A DNA stretch of 64,000 bases from positions 1-64,000 of the forward strand of contig CANOLV010000001.1 in the NCBI GenBank assembly GCA_947567425.1. The letters run 5' to 3'. The DNA is from an uncultured Porphyromonadaceae bacterium (GTDB lineage Bacteria; Bacteroidota; Bacteroidia; Bacteroidales; Muribaculaceae). Shown piece by piece: positions 11,211 through 21,291 of the stretch. The position numbers were made by a program, and so were the translations under genes. Position 1 is the first letter of the stretch, and each line of letters starts with the position of its first letter. A model generated the notes under the pieces. The model saw nothing but the letters and a program-made list of their open reading frames with translations. It searched no databases and was not told the origin of the DNA.

Positions 11211-12659
11211 TTACTTATGTATTTTCTTATTTTTTACAGAGTTGAATCTGAACGCTCCAAACCGTCCGTTAGGAGCCTTGTCGCCGACCACTCTCACCAG
11301 TTCAAGCCCGTCCACATCGTCAAAACAATAGGCACTCTCCCAAGCCGGTTCCGGAGATTCGAGATTCCATATCACTTCGCAGTCGACCATCGAAAGCTTG
11401 TCGACACCGGTGAAAAGAAATCCGTTGCGGGCACGCTTGTCAACCGCGTCCTCAGGCTCCATGAACATCTGAAAATCCTTAAAGCGGATGTTGTTCATAC
11501 GGCAGTCGAAACCCTCAAGCCTCACACCTCCCTGTCCATGGGCTATTATGTTGCTGAAAGTGACATTCTCTATCTTTCCGGCCGACTTGACATCGCCACG
11601 CTTTTGAGCGGTAAGCCATACGGCATCGCCGTTTCCCCACCAGAAAGTGGCCTTACGGACTGTGTTGATAATTATGTCCGAGAACAGGACATTCTTCACA
11701 TCGCCCCCGTCGCGGATGATCATGTTTATGCCTCGGTTGGCGTCCGTGATGATACAGTTGCTTACGGTGATATCCTCAAAATTGCCATGTGACTCCGTTC
11801 CGAGCTTCAATGCCGCGGACGACGAGGTGAGAATACAGTTAGTCACTGTCACTAACCGGCATGGCATAGTCCTGCCCTCGCTTCTCGTGGTCTTCAGGCA
11901 GAGAGCATCATCGCCGGTGTTGATCACACAGTTGCTGACCATTACATTGCTGCATCCGTCGATGTCGAGGCCGTCGGAATTGACCCCATTGTCGGAATTG
12001 GACTTTATATGGACACCGTCGACCACCACTCGGTCGCACCACTGCAGATGTACGCCCCAACCCGACGACTCTATCACCTCAATGTCGCGGATATGCACAT
12101 TCTCACATCCCGTAAAATTGATTGCCCCGGGACAAGGAGGCACCTTACGGTATTTTGTACGGTAGTCAGCACCATATCGTATGGCATTGTCTATCTCACG
12201 TCCGGTCACAGAATCGGTTATGGCAAGCTGAGGTTCGCGGCGATACTGCTCACGCACCGCACGGCAGTGAAGCCGACCATTTCCGGTGACCGATATATTT
12301 TTTGCATCGCGGGCCATCAACACCACCTCCATCTCCGATGCGTCGGCGGCTCCGATTTTTATCTTGTGTCCTTTATAGTCTTCTACTTTTCGGCTCGCAT
12401 AAAGCGTGGCTCCTCCTGAAAGATGAAGATTCACATTATCTTTAAGCACTACGGCAGTCACTTTATAGTCGCCGGCAGGAACCAGAACAGTGCCGCCTCC
12501 TTTGGCATTGCAGTCATTGATGGCACGCTGAATAGCATCTGTCGACAACACGGTAGTGTCCGACACCGCACCGTAATCTTTCACATCAAGCACACCGCAC
12601 GAGGCTGACACACTGACTGCGTATCCTACAAACAACAAAAGCAAAATTAGTTTTCTCAT
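11211..12659 (-). CDS. GH28 polygalacturonase-type hydrolase
   Basis: A secreted right-handed beta-helix enzyme of family 28, which hydrolyses alpha-1,4 galacturonic acid linkages in pectin. The 482-residue protein has a signal peptide (residues 1-20) and the family's opening DVKDYGAVSDTT. The three catalytic aspartates are visible as Asp229 in NSDGLDID and Asp250/Asp251 in TGDDAL, with His291 in ESHGNFEDI and Arg309 in RGINMI at the usual substrate positions. The presence of this enzyme is the strongest sign that the operon acts on a pectic polymer. A promoter-like box and a hairpin lie between SusD and this gene, so it may be transcribed differently from SusCD. Confidence 0.92.
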   Translation of the reverse strand: MRKLILLLLFVGYAVSVSASCGVLDVKDYGAVSDTTVLSTDAIQRAINDCNAKGGGTVLVPAGDYKVTAVVLKDNVNLHLSGGATLYASRKVEDYKGHKIKIGAADASEMEVVLMARDAKNISVTGNGRLHCRAVREQYRREPQLAITDSVTGREIDNAIRYGADYRTKYRKVPPCPGAINFTGCENVHIRDIEVIESSGWGVHLQWCDRVVVDGVHIKSNSDNGVNSDGLDIDGCSNVMVSNCVINTGDDALCLKTTRSEGRTMPCRLVTVTNCILTSSSAALKLGTESHGNFEDITVSNCIITDANRGINMIIRDGGDVKNVLFSDIIINTVRKATFWWGNGDAVWLTAQKRGDVKSAGKIENVTFSNIIAHGQGGVRLEGFDCRMNNIRFKDFQMFMEPEDAVDKRARNGFLFTGVDKLSMVDCEVIWNLESPEPAWESAYCFDDVDGLELVRVVGDKAPNGRFGAFRFNSVKNKKIHK

Positions 12660-12703
12660 AACTGATCGGTATTTTTATATTGTTAAATAAATAATTGAAA
12701 GAA

Positions 12704-12739
12704 AGGCAGGGAACACCTCTGTCAGGTACCGCCCTGCCT
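12704..12739 (-). terminator. Hairpin between SusD and GH28
   Basis: AGGCAGGG (12704-12711) pairs perfectly with CCCTGCCT (12732-12739), loop 20 bases. On the minus strand the stem is followed by TTCTTTC, a weak U-rich tail. It could partly terminate the SusCD transcript so that binding and transport genes are expressed above the downstream enzymes, or act as a leader hairpin for the promoter box just before it. Confidence 0.5.
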
Positions 12740-12745
12740 CTCCTG

Positions 12746-12753
12746 CAAAGTTA
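12746..12753 (-). promoter_or_regulatory. Internal promoter -7 box before GH28
   Basis: Read on the minus strand the bases are TAACTTTG followed by C, a full match to TAnnTTTG. It lies just after the SusD stop, and a TTTC about 22 bases upstream is a poor -33. It would place the hairpin at 12704-12739 at the very 5' end of the GH28 transcript. Confidence 0.45.
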
Positions 12754-12772
12754 ACAATATCGTCGGTTTATT

Positions 12773-14563
12773 TTAGAAATCATAACCGGGATTCTGTTCA
12801 ATGGCAGTCTGCAGATACTGTGTCCATGCGTAGGGCAACGGACGGGTGGTGTATTCATCCTTGAATGCCATGTCGCCAAATACGTCGTAGGCTCTGGCGG
12901 CACGTTCGTTCATACGCTTGGTGATGACACGCTCGCGGATCTTGCCGGTGCGCTTCAGCTCCAGGAACCTGCGCTCCTCGCCCATAAGTTCACGGGCACG
13001 CTCATCAAGAATATTGTCGATAGTAAGGGGCAATGCCGGTGCCGACCCGGTATAGGCGGCTCGGTTGCGCAGCTGCTGCAGATACTTGGCTCCGTCGCCA
13101 ACTGATCCTTTGAGCGACGCTTCGGCGGCAAGAAGATACACCTCGCCCAGACGATATTCAAAGTGGTCGCGGGTACCCTTCTCGCTGCCGTCGTTATAAA
13201 GTGCCTTTGAATCACGGAACTTACGTATACCCGGATATATAAAGTACTGAGGTTTGCTCGGTTCGCCACGGTCGTCGAGCGCATAGCCGTTGACACGATA
13301 GTCGCCGTTGTCATCCTTCAGACCGCCTACAAGCGCGTAATCCCTATATTCGCCAAAATTAACCACGAAGTAAGGACACTGATCCTTCTCTTCGCGTGTC
13401 ATCTGAGGCTCATCGGGGAATACAAAGTGAATCATTTTCTGACCCGGCACTATAGCGCCGAATGCACCCTGATCCTCAGCCTTATTCTCATTGGCAAAAT
13501 ATTCCTGTTGGAAGGTCGTGTCGAAGCGCTTGTCCCACGAACGGTCGTAGAGTAGATAAGCGGCGTCGGTGGGCGCATAGCTTCCGGTATAGCGTTCCAT
13601 ATATTCAAGCTTGGCGCCCATGCCGGGGATTGAGTATAAGAACGGCTGATAAACAGCGTAGTCATTGTTGCCTCCCCAGTTGATCTGCTCGTTGGTGCTG
13701 TACTGTATAGAGAAGATTATCTCGTCGTTTATTTCATTTCCCTCTTCAAACAGCGCATCATAGTCGATCAATGAATATCCTTCATTGTCAATGATGTCGA
13801 CCGCGTAATTGTAAGCTTTGGATGCGTCGTCGGCCTTAGCGTATGATTTATACGAACGGGTCAGATACAGTTTGCATAGAAGCATCTTGATCGCACCTCT
13901 GGTGACACGTCCGAACTCCGGTTGCTGATTTTTTGACGCGACATCGTTGACGCTCTCCTCAAGGTCCTTGATCAGAAATTCATATACTTTCTCTTCCGGA
14001 GTGCGTTCTACCGAAAAGTGCGGAGATTTTACGGCCTCAACCAGCAAAGGTATGTCGCCGAACTGCTCCACGAGCCAATAATAGGTAAAATCACGCAGGA
14101 ACTTCACTTCGCCTATCCTCTGACGACGCACCTCCTCGGTGACATCGGCACGCTTTCCGTAGTCGATGGCATTGTTGGCACGCTGAATAAGGCAATAGCC
14201 GTCGACAAACACGGATGCCAGATCGCCGTTGTTGGCATCGCACGCCGTCTTATACCATTCATTGAATCCCCTGAGATACTGGCGGCTGTAAGCTTCCTTG
14301 TCGTCAACATGATCGAAATCGAGACCGCGGCCACATGATGTGAACATATCCGTGCCAAGCACGTATGGAGTCTTGTTTCTGGTCACCCAACGTATAGGTT
14401 CATAGACGGCACGAACCATGTTTTCATATCCCTCTTTGGTCACGAGATAAGTCTCGGCACTGATGGTTCCCTGAGGATCCTCTTTAAGAAAGTCGTCGCA
14501 CGACACACAGGAAAGTGCGAGCGCACTCCCCATTAATATATTTTTTACTTTATAGATTTTCAT
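12773..14563 (-). CDS. SusD/RagB-type surface glycan-binding lipoprotein
   Basis: The surface lipoprotein that captures oligosaccharide and closes over the partner SusC transporter. Its 596 residues begin with a signal peptide and lipobox (CVSC, Cys22) followed by acidic DDFLKED, consistent with surface export. The body shows the SusD tetratricopeptide-like helical features: FLRDFTYYWLVEQFGDIPLL near residue 155, and the C-terminal motif ILDERARELMGEERRFLELKRTGK characteristic of SusD/RagB. It starts 10 bases after the SusC stop. The bound glycan cannot be read directly; the enclosing enzymes suggest a fucosylated, rhamnose-containing pectic glycan. Confidence 0.95.
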   Translation of the reverse strand: MKIYKVKNILMGSALALSCVSCDDFLKEDPQGTISAETYLVTKEGYENMVRAVYEPIRWVTRNKTPYVLGTDMFTSCGRGLDFDHVDDKEAYSRQYLRGFNEWYKTACDANNGDLASVFVDGYCLIQRANNAIDYGKRADVTEEVRRQRIGEVKFLRDFTYYWLVEQFGDIPLLVEAVKSPHFSVERTPEEKVYEFLIKDLEESVNDVASKNQQPEFGRVTRGAIKMLLCKLYLTRSYKSYAKADDASKAYNYAVDIIDNEGYSLIDYDALFEEGNEINDEIIFSIQYSTNEQINWGGNNDYAVYQPFLYSIPGMGAKLEYMERYTGSYAPTDAAYLLYDRSWDKRFDTTFQQEYFANENKAEDQGAFGAIVPGQKMIHFVFPDEPQMTREEKDQCPYFVVNFGEYRDYALVGGLKDDNGDYRVNGYALDDRGEPSKPQYFIYPGIRKFRDSKALYNDGSEKGTRDHFEYRLGEVYLLAAEASLKGSVGDGAKYLQQLRNRAAYTGSAPALPLTIDNILDERARELMGEERRFLELKRTGKIRERVITKRMNERAARAYDVFGDMAFKDEYTTRPLPYAWTQYLQTAIEQNPGYDF

Positions 14564-14573
14564 AACTTAACGA

Positions 14574-17543
14574 TTAAAATGCCACGTTTACACCAAATTG
14601 ATAGGTTGCCACCGACACACCGCCGTCATACACGGCGCTGCTGTCAAATTCCGGATCAAGACCGTCGTACTTTGTGAACACAATCGGATTGACCGCAGTC
14701 ACATACAGACGGCAACGGCTCATGTGGAGAGGCTTCATCCATTTCTCCGGAAGAGAATATCCTAAAGTGATGTTGCCGACACGGACAAACGAGAAATCCT
14801 TGTAGTTAAGCAGATTCTTGTTGCCGGTGTTGAATCCGGGACGATAGAATTCATTCGACGGATTTTCGGGTGTCCAGTAATTAACCTTAAGCTGGTTGAT
14901 TTCTCCAAGGTACTCACTGGCAAGATTCTGGTGGAACTCACTCTTCTTGAACATACCCTGACGGGTGTAGATATAGAACGAGAAATCCCAGTTCTTATAG
15001 GTGAACGTATTGGTCATACCGCCGGTCCAGTCCGGGAACGGATTGCCAAGTATCACACGGTCATTATCAGGAGTGATCGCTCCGTCGCCGTCCTGGTCGA
15101 CTTCGCGTACTTCACCGGGCTGACGGCCATATTTGGAAGCCTCGGCTTCCTGACCCAACTGCCAGATACCGTCCCATGCATAATCGTAGATCACCTGTAC
15201 GGGCTGTCCAATGAACAATCCCATGTTGGGATAGTCCTTCTTGTCGCCGAACACGTCAAGAATCTCGTTCTTGTTAGTGGCGAAGTTCAATGTAGTGGTC
15301 CATGTGAAGTCGCGGGTCTGGATGTTTACAGTGTTCAACGTGATTTCAATACCACGGTTGCGGGTTGAACCGATGTTTACAGCGTCGACCGAACCGAATC
15401 CATTGGTCTGAGGTATGGACTGGCCAAGAATGATGTCGACATTTTTCTTATTATACAGTTCGACAGAACCGGAAAGTCGGTAGTTGAACAAGCTGAAGTC
15501 TATACCGAGGTTGATTTCCTTGCTCTTCTCCCATCCAAGATTATAGTTGGGGATGCGCTGCAGATACTGTCCCTTACCGAGATTTCCGCCGAAATCATAG
15601 ACTGTGGTATTGACTCCGTTGAGAGTTGAATAAGCACCGACTGCATTGTTGCCGGACTCTCCGTAACCCACACGGAGCTTAAGATCGTTGACCGCACGCA
15701 GATCCTTCATAAATTCCTCCTGCGAGATACGCCATGCCAAAGCGGCCGATGGGAAGAACGCCCATTTGTGGCCGTCGGCCAGCTTGGACGAACCGTCGTA
15801 ACGGCCGGTCACGGTCAACAGGTATTTATCTTTGTAGGAATAGTTCAGTCGTGCCATGAACGAAAGCAACGACTCAGAAGACTCGCCTGACGAGCGGGCT
15901 GTCTCCGTACCGGCGGCCGCAAGATTATACCATTTGAAGTTATATGGCAGATCCTTCACCGCTATGTAGGATGATTCGCCGGCATACTTGTACATACTCA
16001 TGCCGATCATGGCGTTAAGTCCATGATCCTCCTTGATAGTGCGGTTGAATGTCAGCGTATTGTCCCACGTCCACGAATAGTTGAAATCGTTGGTCAAGTC
16101 GGCTTTCGGCAGGTTTGAGCCCTTATTTGTCTTGGTATAAGTGTCTGCATAATATCCTGCACGCCCGTTGAAGAACGAAGAGCTGAGTGTGGTGCGGATA
16201 TTTAATCCTTCGATAATCTTATAGTCGAGGAATGCCGTGGTGTACAGACTTAAATGACGGTAATTGGTGTTCTCGTTCTTGGTGTCGTACACCGGATTGG
16301 TGAATCGGTCAGGACGGTAATCCTGTACGAAGAACTGCTCATTGCCGTCGGCATCCTTGGGCTGCGTGATCGGGCGCAGGCGGAATGCCGAACGGAGAGC
16401 CTCCTTCGAACCATTGTCTATATCGGCGAAGCGGCCGTACATATTGAGTCCCATGGTGAAATTACCAAGATTTCCCTCGACACCTACCTTGGCATTGAAT
16501 CGACGGAAACGTTCGCCGTCGACATTACCGGTCTGTTCCGTATAGCCGAGCGACATGATGTGGCGTGACTTTTCAGTTCCGCCGGTCAGGCCGATAGTGT
16601 GTGAAGTGATGAAACCGTTATGCAGTGTATAGTCGAGCCAGTCGAAATATTTGTGGTTGTCGGCATTCTCTTTCTCGTATCCTACAAATGGATTGTGGTT
16701 TGAACCGCCACGTATGGCCTCCTGTGCGTATGCCACATATTCGTCGCCGTTGAACATCTCCGGAAGATGAACCGGGGTGGTAAAGCCGACCGAACCGTCG
16801 TAGGTCACGGTAGTCTTACCTGACTTGCCCGACTTGGTGGTCACGATGACGACACCGTTGGCACCGCGCGAACCATAGATGGCAGTGGCCGACACATCCT
16901 TAAGCACATCCATCCGCTCTATGTCGGCGGGATTGATGGCGTTGATGTCGGCACCCACCACTCCGTCTACCACCATAAGCGGCGACGAAAGCTTGCCGAT
17001 AGTATTCTGACCGCGGATCTCCACAGAGAATCCTGCGGCCGGCTTGCTGGTGTTCGGCGTAACGCTCACACCGGCCGTCTGACCGCGCATGGCTCCCCAT
17101 GTAGAGGTGTGTCCGGAAGCCTTGAGCTTGTCGCCCGATACGGATGCCACCGATCCGGTGAGATCACGTTTCTTCATCGTGCCGTAGCCGACCACGACAA
17201 CCTCGTCGAGCATCTGCTCGTCCTCGGTAAGAGTCACTTTCAAAAAATTGATGTCACCAAGTTTCACTTTCTGGGAGGCGAAGCCTATGTAGCTTACATT
17301 AAGCACATCGCCCTTCTTTGCCACGATAGTGAAATCGCCGTTGGAGTCTGTTATGGTTCCGGATTTAGCACCGGCCACAATCACGTTAGCACCGACGAGA
17401 GGTATTCCCGTCTCATCAACAACTTGTCCCTTGTAGTTCGCCTGTGCGAAGACTGACGACACTGAAGCCAATAGCAGCAATAAGCATACCAGTCTGGCGG
17501 ACAGATTCATGGTAATCTGTGTTTTACTCATGATAAAAAACAT
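14574..17543 (-). CDS. SusC-type TonB-dependent transporter of the large utilization operon
   Basis: The outer-membrane TonB-dependent importer of this operon, 989 residues from the ATG at 17543. Other in-frame ATGs at 17531 and 17510 would give the same signal peptide (LVCLLLLLASVSSVFAQ). A carboxypeptidase-like regulatory domain (about residues 35-115) precedes the plug, with the SusC signature VVVGYGTMKKRDLTGSV and GSRGANGVVIVTTKSGK. The barrel has the typical tract YLLTVTGRYDGSSKLADGHK and ends FGVNVAF. It lies 52 bases after the GH31 stop, the widest gap in the upstream part of the operon, but I see no TAnnTTTG box there, so it is probably read from the same long transcript. Confidence 0.95.
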   Translation of the reverse strand: MFFIMSKTQITMNLSARLVCLLLLLASVSSVFAQANYKGQVVDETGIPLVGANVIVAGAKSGTITDSNGDFTIVAKKGDVLNVSYIGFASQKVKLGDINFLKVTLTEDEQMLDEVVVVGYGTMKKRDLTGSVASVSGDKLKASGHTSTWGAMRGQTAGVSVTPNTSKPAAGFSVEIRGQNTIGKLSSPLMVVDGVVGADINAINPADIERMDVLKDVSATAIYGSRGANGVVIVTTKSGKSGKTTVTYDGSVGFTTPVHLPEMFNGDEYVAYAQEAIRGGSNHNPFVGYEKENADNHKYFDWLDYTLHNGFITSHTIGLTGGTEKSRHIMSLGYTEQTGNVDGERFRRFNAKVGVEGNLGNFTMGLNMYGRFADIDNGSKEALRSAFRLRPITQPKDADGNEQFFVQDYRPDRFTNPVYDTKNENTNYRHLSLYTTAFLDYKIIEGLNIRTTLSSSFFNGRAGYYADTYTKTNKGSNLPKADLTNDFNYSWTWDNTLTFNRTIKEDHGLNAMIGMSMYKYAGESSYIAVKDLPYNFKWYNLAAAGTETARSSGESSESLLSFMARLNYSYKDKYLLTVTGRYDGSSKLADGHKWAFFPSAALAWRISQEEFMKDLRAVNDLKLRVGYGESGNNAVGAYSTLNGVNTTVYDFGGNLGKGQYLQRIPNYNLGWEKSKEINLGIDFSLFNYRLSGSVELYNKKNVDIILGQSIPQTNGFGSVDAVNIGSTRNRGIEITLNTVNIQTRDFTWTTTLNFATNKNEILDVFGDKKDYPNMGLFIGQPVQVIYDYAWDGIWQLGQEAEASKYGRQPGEVREVDQDGDGAITPDNDRVILGNPFPDWTGGMTNTFTYKNWDFSFYIYTRQGMFKKSEFHQNLASEYLGEINQLKVNYWTPENPSNEFYRPGFNTGNKNLLNYKDFSFVRVGNITLGYSLPEKWMKPLHMSRCRLYVTAVNPIVFTKYDGLDPEFDSSAVYDGGVSVATYQFGVNVAF

Positions 17544-17595
17544 TTAATTACTATATTTGATTTATTATCTCTATATCTTGATTTTGATTATTCTT

Positions 17596-19749
17596 TCACT
17601 TTTTTCCGGTCATAAACACGAAGTCAAATCCATCGTATGACCATGCTTTTCCACTGTCGGGAATATGCACATGTCCCTTTTTGTTCCCATCCGAATCGGC
17701 CGACACTTCAAGACCGATCCTGACGTACTCGCCGTTCTTATAATTGTAAGTGGTTCCATCATCGTCATAAAGGCTGAATGAGCCAGAAGCATCACCATAA
17801 TGGCGTACTTCGAGAGGATACATTCCTCCGTCAAGTTTCGGTCGGCCGCTGTACATCGGTATCAACGCTCCGTCCTTGACATACAGCGGAATTTTGTCAA
17901 GACCGGGAGCCACCGTGATGACCTCGCCGTTTCCTGCGTATTCCCCCGTATAAAAGTCATACCATTTGCCCTTGGGGAGCGTCACTGTACGTTCCGACTC
18001 ACCTGCGAACACCGGAGCCACAAGTATCGACTCGCCGAACATGTACTGGTTCTTCACCTCCCGCTTCACTGCCAGTGCGTAGGGATTGTCTGTGGCATCA
18101 AAAGTCACAGAATCCATTTTGGCATCCATGCTGAACCCGTCTTCAAGATTCATGGCCCTAACAGGGGGTATGCCCTTGAACGCATAATCGGCAAAAGCGG
18201 TGTAAATATACGGTATCAGCTTTATTCTCAACCAGGCCAGTTCGTTGATGCCGTCAGAGACATCTTCAAACGACCACGGCTTGGTACCATCTGCCCAGGC
18301 ATTTATCATGGCCAAGGGCGAGAAGCACACAGTCTGCATCCTGCGCATCCACTCTTCGGAAGAGCGCGACGAACGCACCTCAGGAGTCCATAGAACCCCG
18401 ATAAAAGAACTGTTGATCATCGCCGTAATAAAATCGCGGTGATCATAGTAGTCATTATAAAGCACGTATGGGAACGAATTTGCACCGGCATTAGACGAAC
18501 GTACCAGTCCGTATGTACGCAGATTCTGCTCCTTATAAAGGTCATACGTGGTCTTCTGCATCATAGCACCGTAGATCTGGCGCATCTGCTCACCCGAAAT
18601 TCCCGAAGGGAAAGTAGCCACATCGGGCCACAACCATGAGTCATAGCCGTCGTTTTCGTCAATTTTATAGCCACTCACACCCAGATCGATCTGATGCTTT
18701 TTCAGATGCGAGCCTATCTCTCCCCTCGTCTCAGCCATCGTGTAGTCAGGCACAAGCCCGCACCATACCGAATGGCTGCCGGAAAGAGGCTTCACTTTGT
18801 CATAAAGCTCTCCGTCAGGCGAGACGTAAGGATTTATCCACACGTTGACCTTTACATTCAGGCTGTCAAGATTGCCGAGCAACTGCCCTGGATCCGGGAA
18901 ACGTCTGTCGTCCCACTCATAGGTGCATGGATATGAACGGCTCATCCATCCGGGTTCAAGGCCTATGACATTCAATGGAAACCCTTTCTCCTCAAATGCC
19001 GCCACTTCAGCCATGACATCCTTGTCGGTGTACAGACTCGGCACACGGTGCCAAAATCCAAGCCCCCATCTCGGAGGCAGACAACCACCTCCGTTATATA
19101 GATTGTAACGCCTGACCACATCGAGCATCGACTGTCCGGTAAACAGCACCAGCTCAACCCCGTCGGCCGGAACAAGAAACTCTATATTATCGGAAAAGGG
19201 CTTTGCATTCCATTCTGGATCGGTATTGCGGTCGCGCACCACAGGAGGATTCTTACTGTCGGTCCTCACACCGGTTCCTACCCACGCATCGATATATCTG
19301 GCCGCATTTATGAGCACGCCATAACCGCGCGAAGATACAAAGAACGGCACCGGAGCATGCGTGCGTCCATTGTCAGAACCTCCGTAATGATCCACATGAA
19401 GGCGCATCACACGGCCCTGTTGCTCCACGGTCTTGAAATTAAGGCCCAGTCCGAATATCTTTTCATCCTTCTCAAGAGGGAATCTCACAGTCGTGCGACC
19501 ATCCTTGACCTCGATTTTAACTTCCTCCGCATCAAACGGGAGCGCGGCCTCGCCGATCGACCCGATGGCTTTCCAATCGGGAGTGGCACCGAGTTCACTT
19601 AGCAAGTTGACACGATCGGGCTTACCGGCAGTCAACTTCCAGACACCGCTTCCCTCCTCGCTCCAATTTACTTCGTTCTGCTTGGAGCATCCACATAGCG
19701 CAAGCAATAGGGCCGATGCCACGGCAATCTTTAATCCTGCAAACTTCAT
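17596..19749 (-). CDS. GH31 alpha-glycosidase lipoprotein
   Basis: A family 31 retaining alpha-glycosidase (717 residues) anchored as a lipoprotein (LCGC, Cys21). An N-terminal beta-sandwich (to about residue 215) is followed by the (beta/alpha)8 barrel with PRWGLGFWHR, GLEPGWMSRSYPC and the nucleophile Asp364 in SGYKIDENDGYDSW. The C-terminal part carries ESILVAPVFAGESERTVTLP and a C-terminal sandwich with SLYDDDGTTYNYKNGEY. GH31 includes alpha-xylosidases, alpha-glucosidases and alpha-galactosidases, and the sequence does not decide between them. Next to fucosidases, an alpha-xylosidase role is reasonable but inferred. It begins 5 bases after the GH29 stop. Confidence 0.9.
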   Translation of the reverse strand: MKFAGLKIAVASALLLALCGCSKQNEVNWSEEGSGVWKLTAGKPDRVNLLSELGATPDWKAIGSIGEAALPFDAEEVKIEVKDGRTTVRFPLEKDEKIFGLGLNFKTVEQQGRVMRLHVDHYGGSDNGRTHAPVPFFVSSRGYGVLINAARYIDAWVGTGVRTDSKNPPVVRDRNTDPEWNAKPFSDNIEFLVPADGVELVLFTGQSMLDVVRRYNLYNGGGCLPPRWGLGFWHRVPSLYTDKDVMAEVAAFEEKGFPLNVIGLEPGWMSRSYPCTYEWDDRRFPDPGQLLGNLDSLNVKVNVWINPYVSPDGELYDKVKPLSGSHSVWCGLVPDYTMAETRGEIGSHLKKHQIDLGVSGYKIDENDGYDSWLWPDVATFPSGISGEQMRQIYGAMMQKTTYDLYKEQNLRTYGLVRSSNAGANSFPYVLYNDYYDHRDFITAMINSSFIGVLWTPEVRSSRSSEEWMRRMQTVCFSPLAMINAWADGTKPWSFEDVSDGINELAWLRIKLIPYIYTAFADYAFKGIPPVRAMNLEDGFSMDAKMDSVTFDATDNPYALAVKREVKNQYMFGESILVAPVFAGESERTVTLPKGKWYDFYTGEYAGNGEVITVAPGLDKIPLYVKDGALIPMYSGRPKLDGGMYPLEVRHYGDASGSFSLYDDDGTTYNYKNGEYVRIGLEVSADSDGNKKGHVHIPDSGKAWSYDGFDFVFMTGKK

Positions 19750-19754
19750 AGCTA

Positions 19755-21275
19755 TCAGTTTTGGTCAAGTTCTACCTTAAACACCAATGCCTTGTCGCCG
19801 TTCATTGCCGGGACCTGCACCCTCAGCCCGTCGGAAGCATGATCCCACTTTATCGGCTCGTTCGTACCAAGTACGCTTACATTCTTGACTTTATGAGCCT
19901 TCGAGGCGACACTGCCGAATCCCTTGAAGCATACGGTCTTTCCTGCTTCAGGCATTCCGAGGGTAATGGCATATACGGCATCACCCTTGGTGGTATAGCG
20001 TACATCCTCAGGTGAATATTTTAGTTTCATAAACTCCTTATGATTGGCGAAGTCCCCTTCCGGCTGTGCAGTCGGACCCTCGCCGAAAGTGTACCATGGG
20101 CGTGTTCCATATATAGCCTCCCCGTTGACATTCAGCCAGTCGCCGATACCAAGCAGAATCTCCTGCTGCTCCACGGGAATGACTCCGTCGGCGCGGGGCG
20201 ACACATTCAGCAAAAGCACTCCGTTTTTGCTTACCACGTCGATCAACACGTTGACCAGATCACGGCTTTCCCGAAGCTCCATATCCTCGGTGTAGCACCA
20301 GCTGTCGGTGCTTATAGTCTCTTCCGTAGTCCATAGTTGCGGCACTATCTCCTGCTTGCGTGACTTTTCCAGAATCTCCATGCTGACGTTGAGAGGCAAG
20401 TCGCCCTGCTTACGGAATATGGCCACATCCTTATTTCTTTTACGACCGTCTTCAATGTAGTATTTTGAGAATTTATACAGATACTCTTCCGGAATCTTAT
20501 CAAGCCATGCGTCAAAGTAGATGATGTCGGGCTGATAATTGTCTATCACCTCCTTAAGCTCGCCGAACCATATCGGATCGTAGAACTCTTCGGGGGTGAC
20601 ATTGCCGTAGAGAAGCCTCAGCATCGGATTGTCGGATGTCGTAGGCATTCCTTCAAGATAGGGAAAATGACTGTCATACATGTCCCAGAAGTCCGGATCC
20701 TGCGGATTCTTGGTGTCGCGGTATCTCTGCAACAGACGTGCATGATGAAAGGTGGTCATCACCTTCATGCCATGCTTTCTCAATTCATCACTGTACTCCC
20801 TGAGCACATCGCGCTTCGGACCCATAAGAGCCGCGTTCCACGGAGTGATGGAGCTGTTCCACATAGCAAATCCATCATGGTGTTCAGCCACCTGTCCACC
20901 GAATTTCGCGCCTGCCTTCTGGAATAGATCGACCCATTCCTTAGCATCAAATTTTTCAGCAGTGAACATAGGCACCAGTTTCTCATAGCCGAATTCCGCC
21001 GGATCGCCGTAATGAGCCTTATGATAGGCATACTCTTTTCTGCTCGGCATGAACATGTGGCGGGGATACCACTCGTAGGAATATGCAGGCACGGAATATA
21101 CACCCCAGTGCAGATAGATTCCAAACTTGGCATCCTTAAGCCATTCAGGCTGCGGATTATAGTCGGACGACAGCGCATTCCAGTCCATCGTATATGACTC
21201 GCACTGCGCCGAGGCGCTGAACGACGCACCGCACGCTATAGACACCGATAAAAGTATTTTTTTCAAATTTCCCAT
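19755..21275 (-). CDS. GH29 alpha-L-fucosidase (downstream copy)
   Basis: A secreted family 29 alpha-L-fucosidase of 506 residues. I chose the ATG at 21275 because it opens a clean signal peptide (MGNLKKILLSVSIACGASF to about SASAQ) and avoids a 38-base overlap with the upstream GH78. The catalytic barrel shows KFGIYLHWGVYSVPAYSYEW, EHHDGFAMW (131-139) and the likely nucleophile Asp255 in IIYFDAWLDK. The C-terminal part is a beta-sandwich. It is clearly a paralogue of the GH29 gene at 28936-30453: both place the nucleophile at residue 255 and share most barrel motifs. Two copies in one operon may handle different fucosyl linkages. Confidence 0.93.
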   Translation of the reverse strand: MGNLKKILLSVSIACGASFSASAQCESYTMDWNALSSDYNPQPEWLKDAKFGIYLHWGVYSVPAYSYEWYPRHMFMPSRKEYAYHKAHYGDPAEFGYEKLVPMFTAEKFDAKEWVDLFQKAGAKFGGQVAEHHDGFAMWNSSITPWNAALMGPKRDVLREYSDELRKHGMKVMTTFHHARLLQRYRDTKNPQDPDFWDMYDSHFPYLEGMPTTSDNPMLRLLYGNVTPEEFYDPIWFGELKEVIDNYQPDIIYFDAWLDKIPEEYLYKFSKYYIEDGRKRNKDVAIFRKQGDLPLNVSMEILEKSRKQEIVPQLWTTEETISTDSWCYTEDMELRESRDLVNVLIDVVSKNGVLLLNVSPRADGVIPVEQQEILLGIGDWLNVNGEAIYGTRPWYTFGEGPTAQPEGDFANHKEFMKLKYSPEDVRYTTKGDAVYAITLGMPEAGKTVCFKGFGSVASKAHKVKNVSVLGTNEPIKWDHASDGLRVQVPAMNGDKALVFKVELDQN

Positions 21276-21291
21276 TGCAAGACTCTTATTG

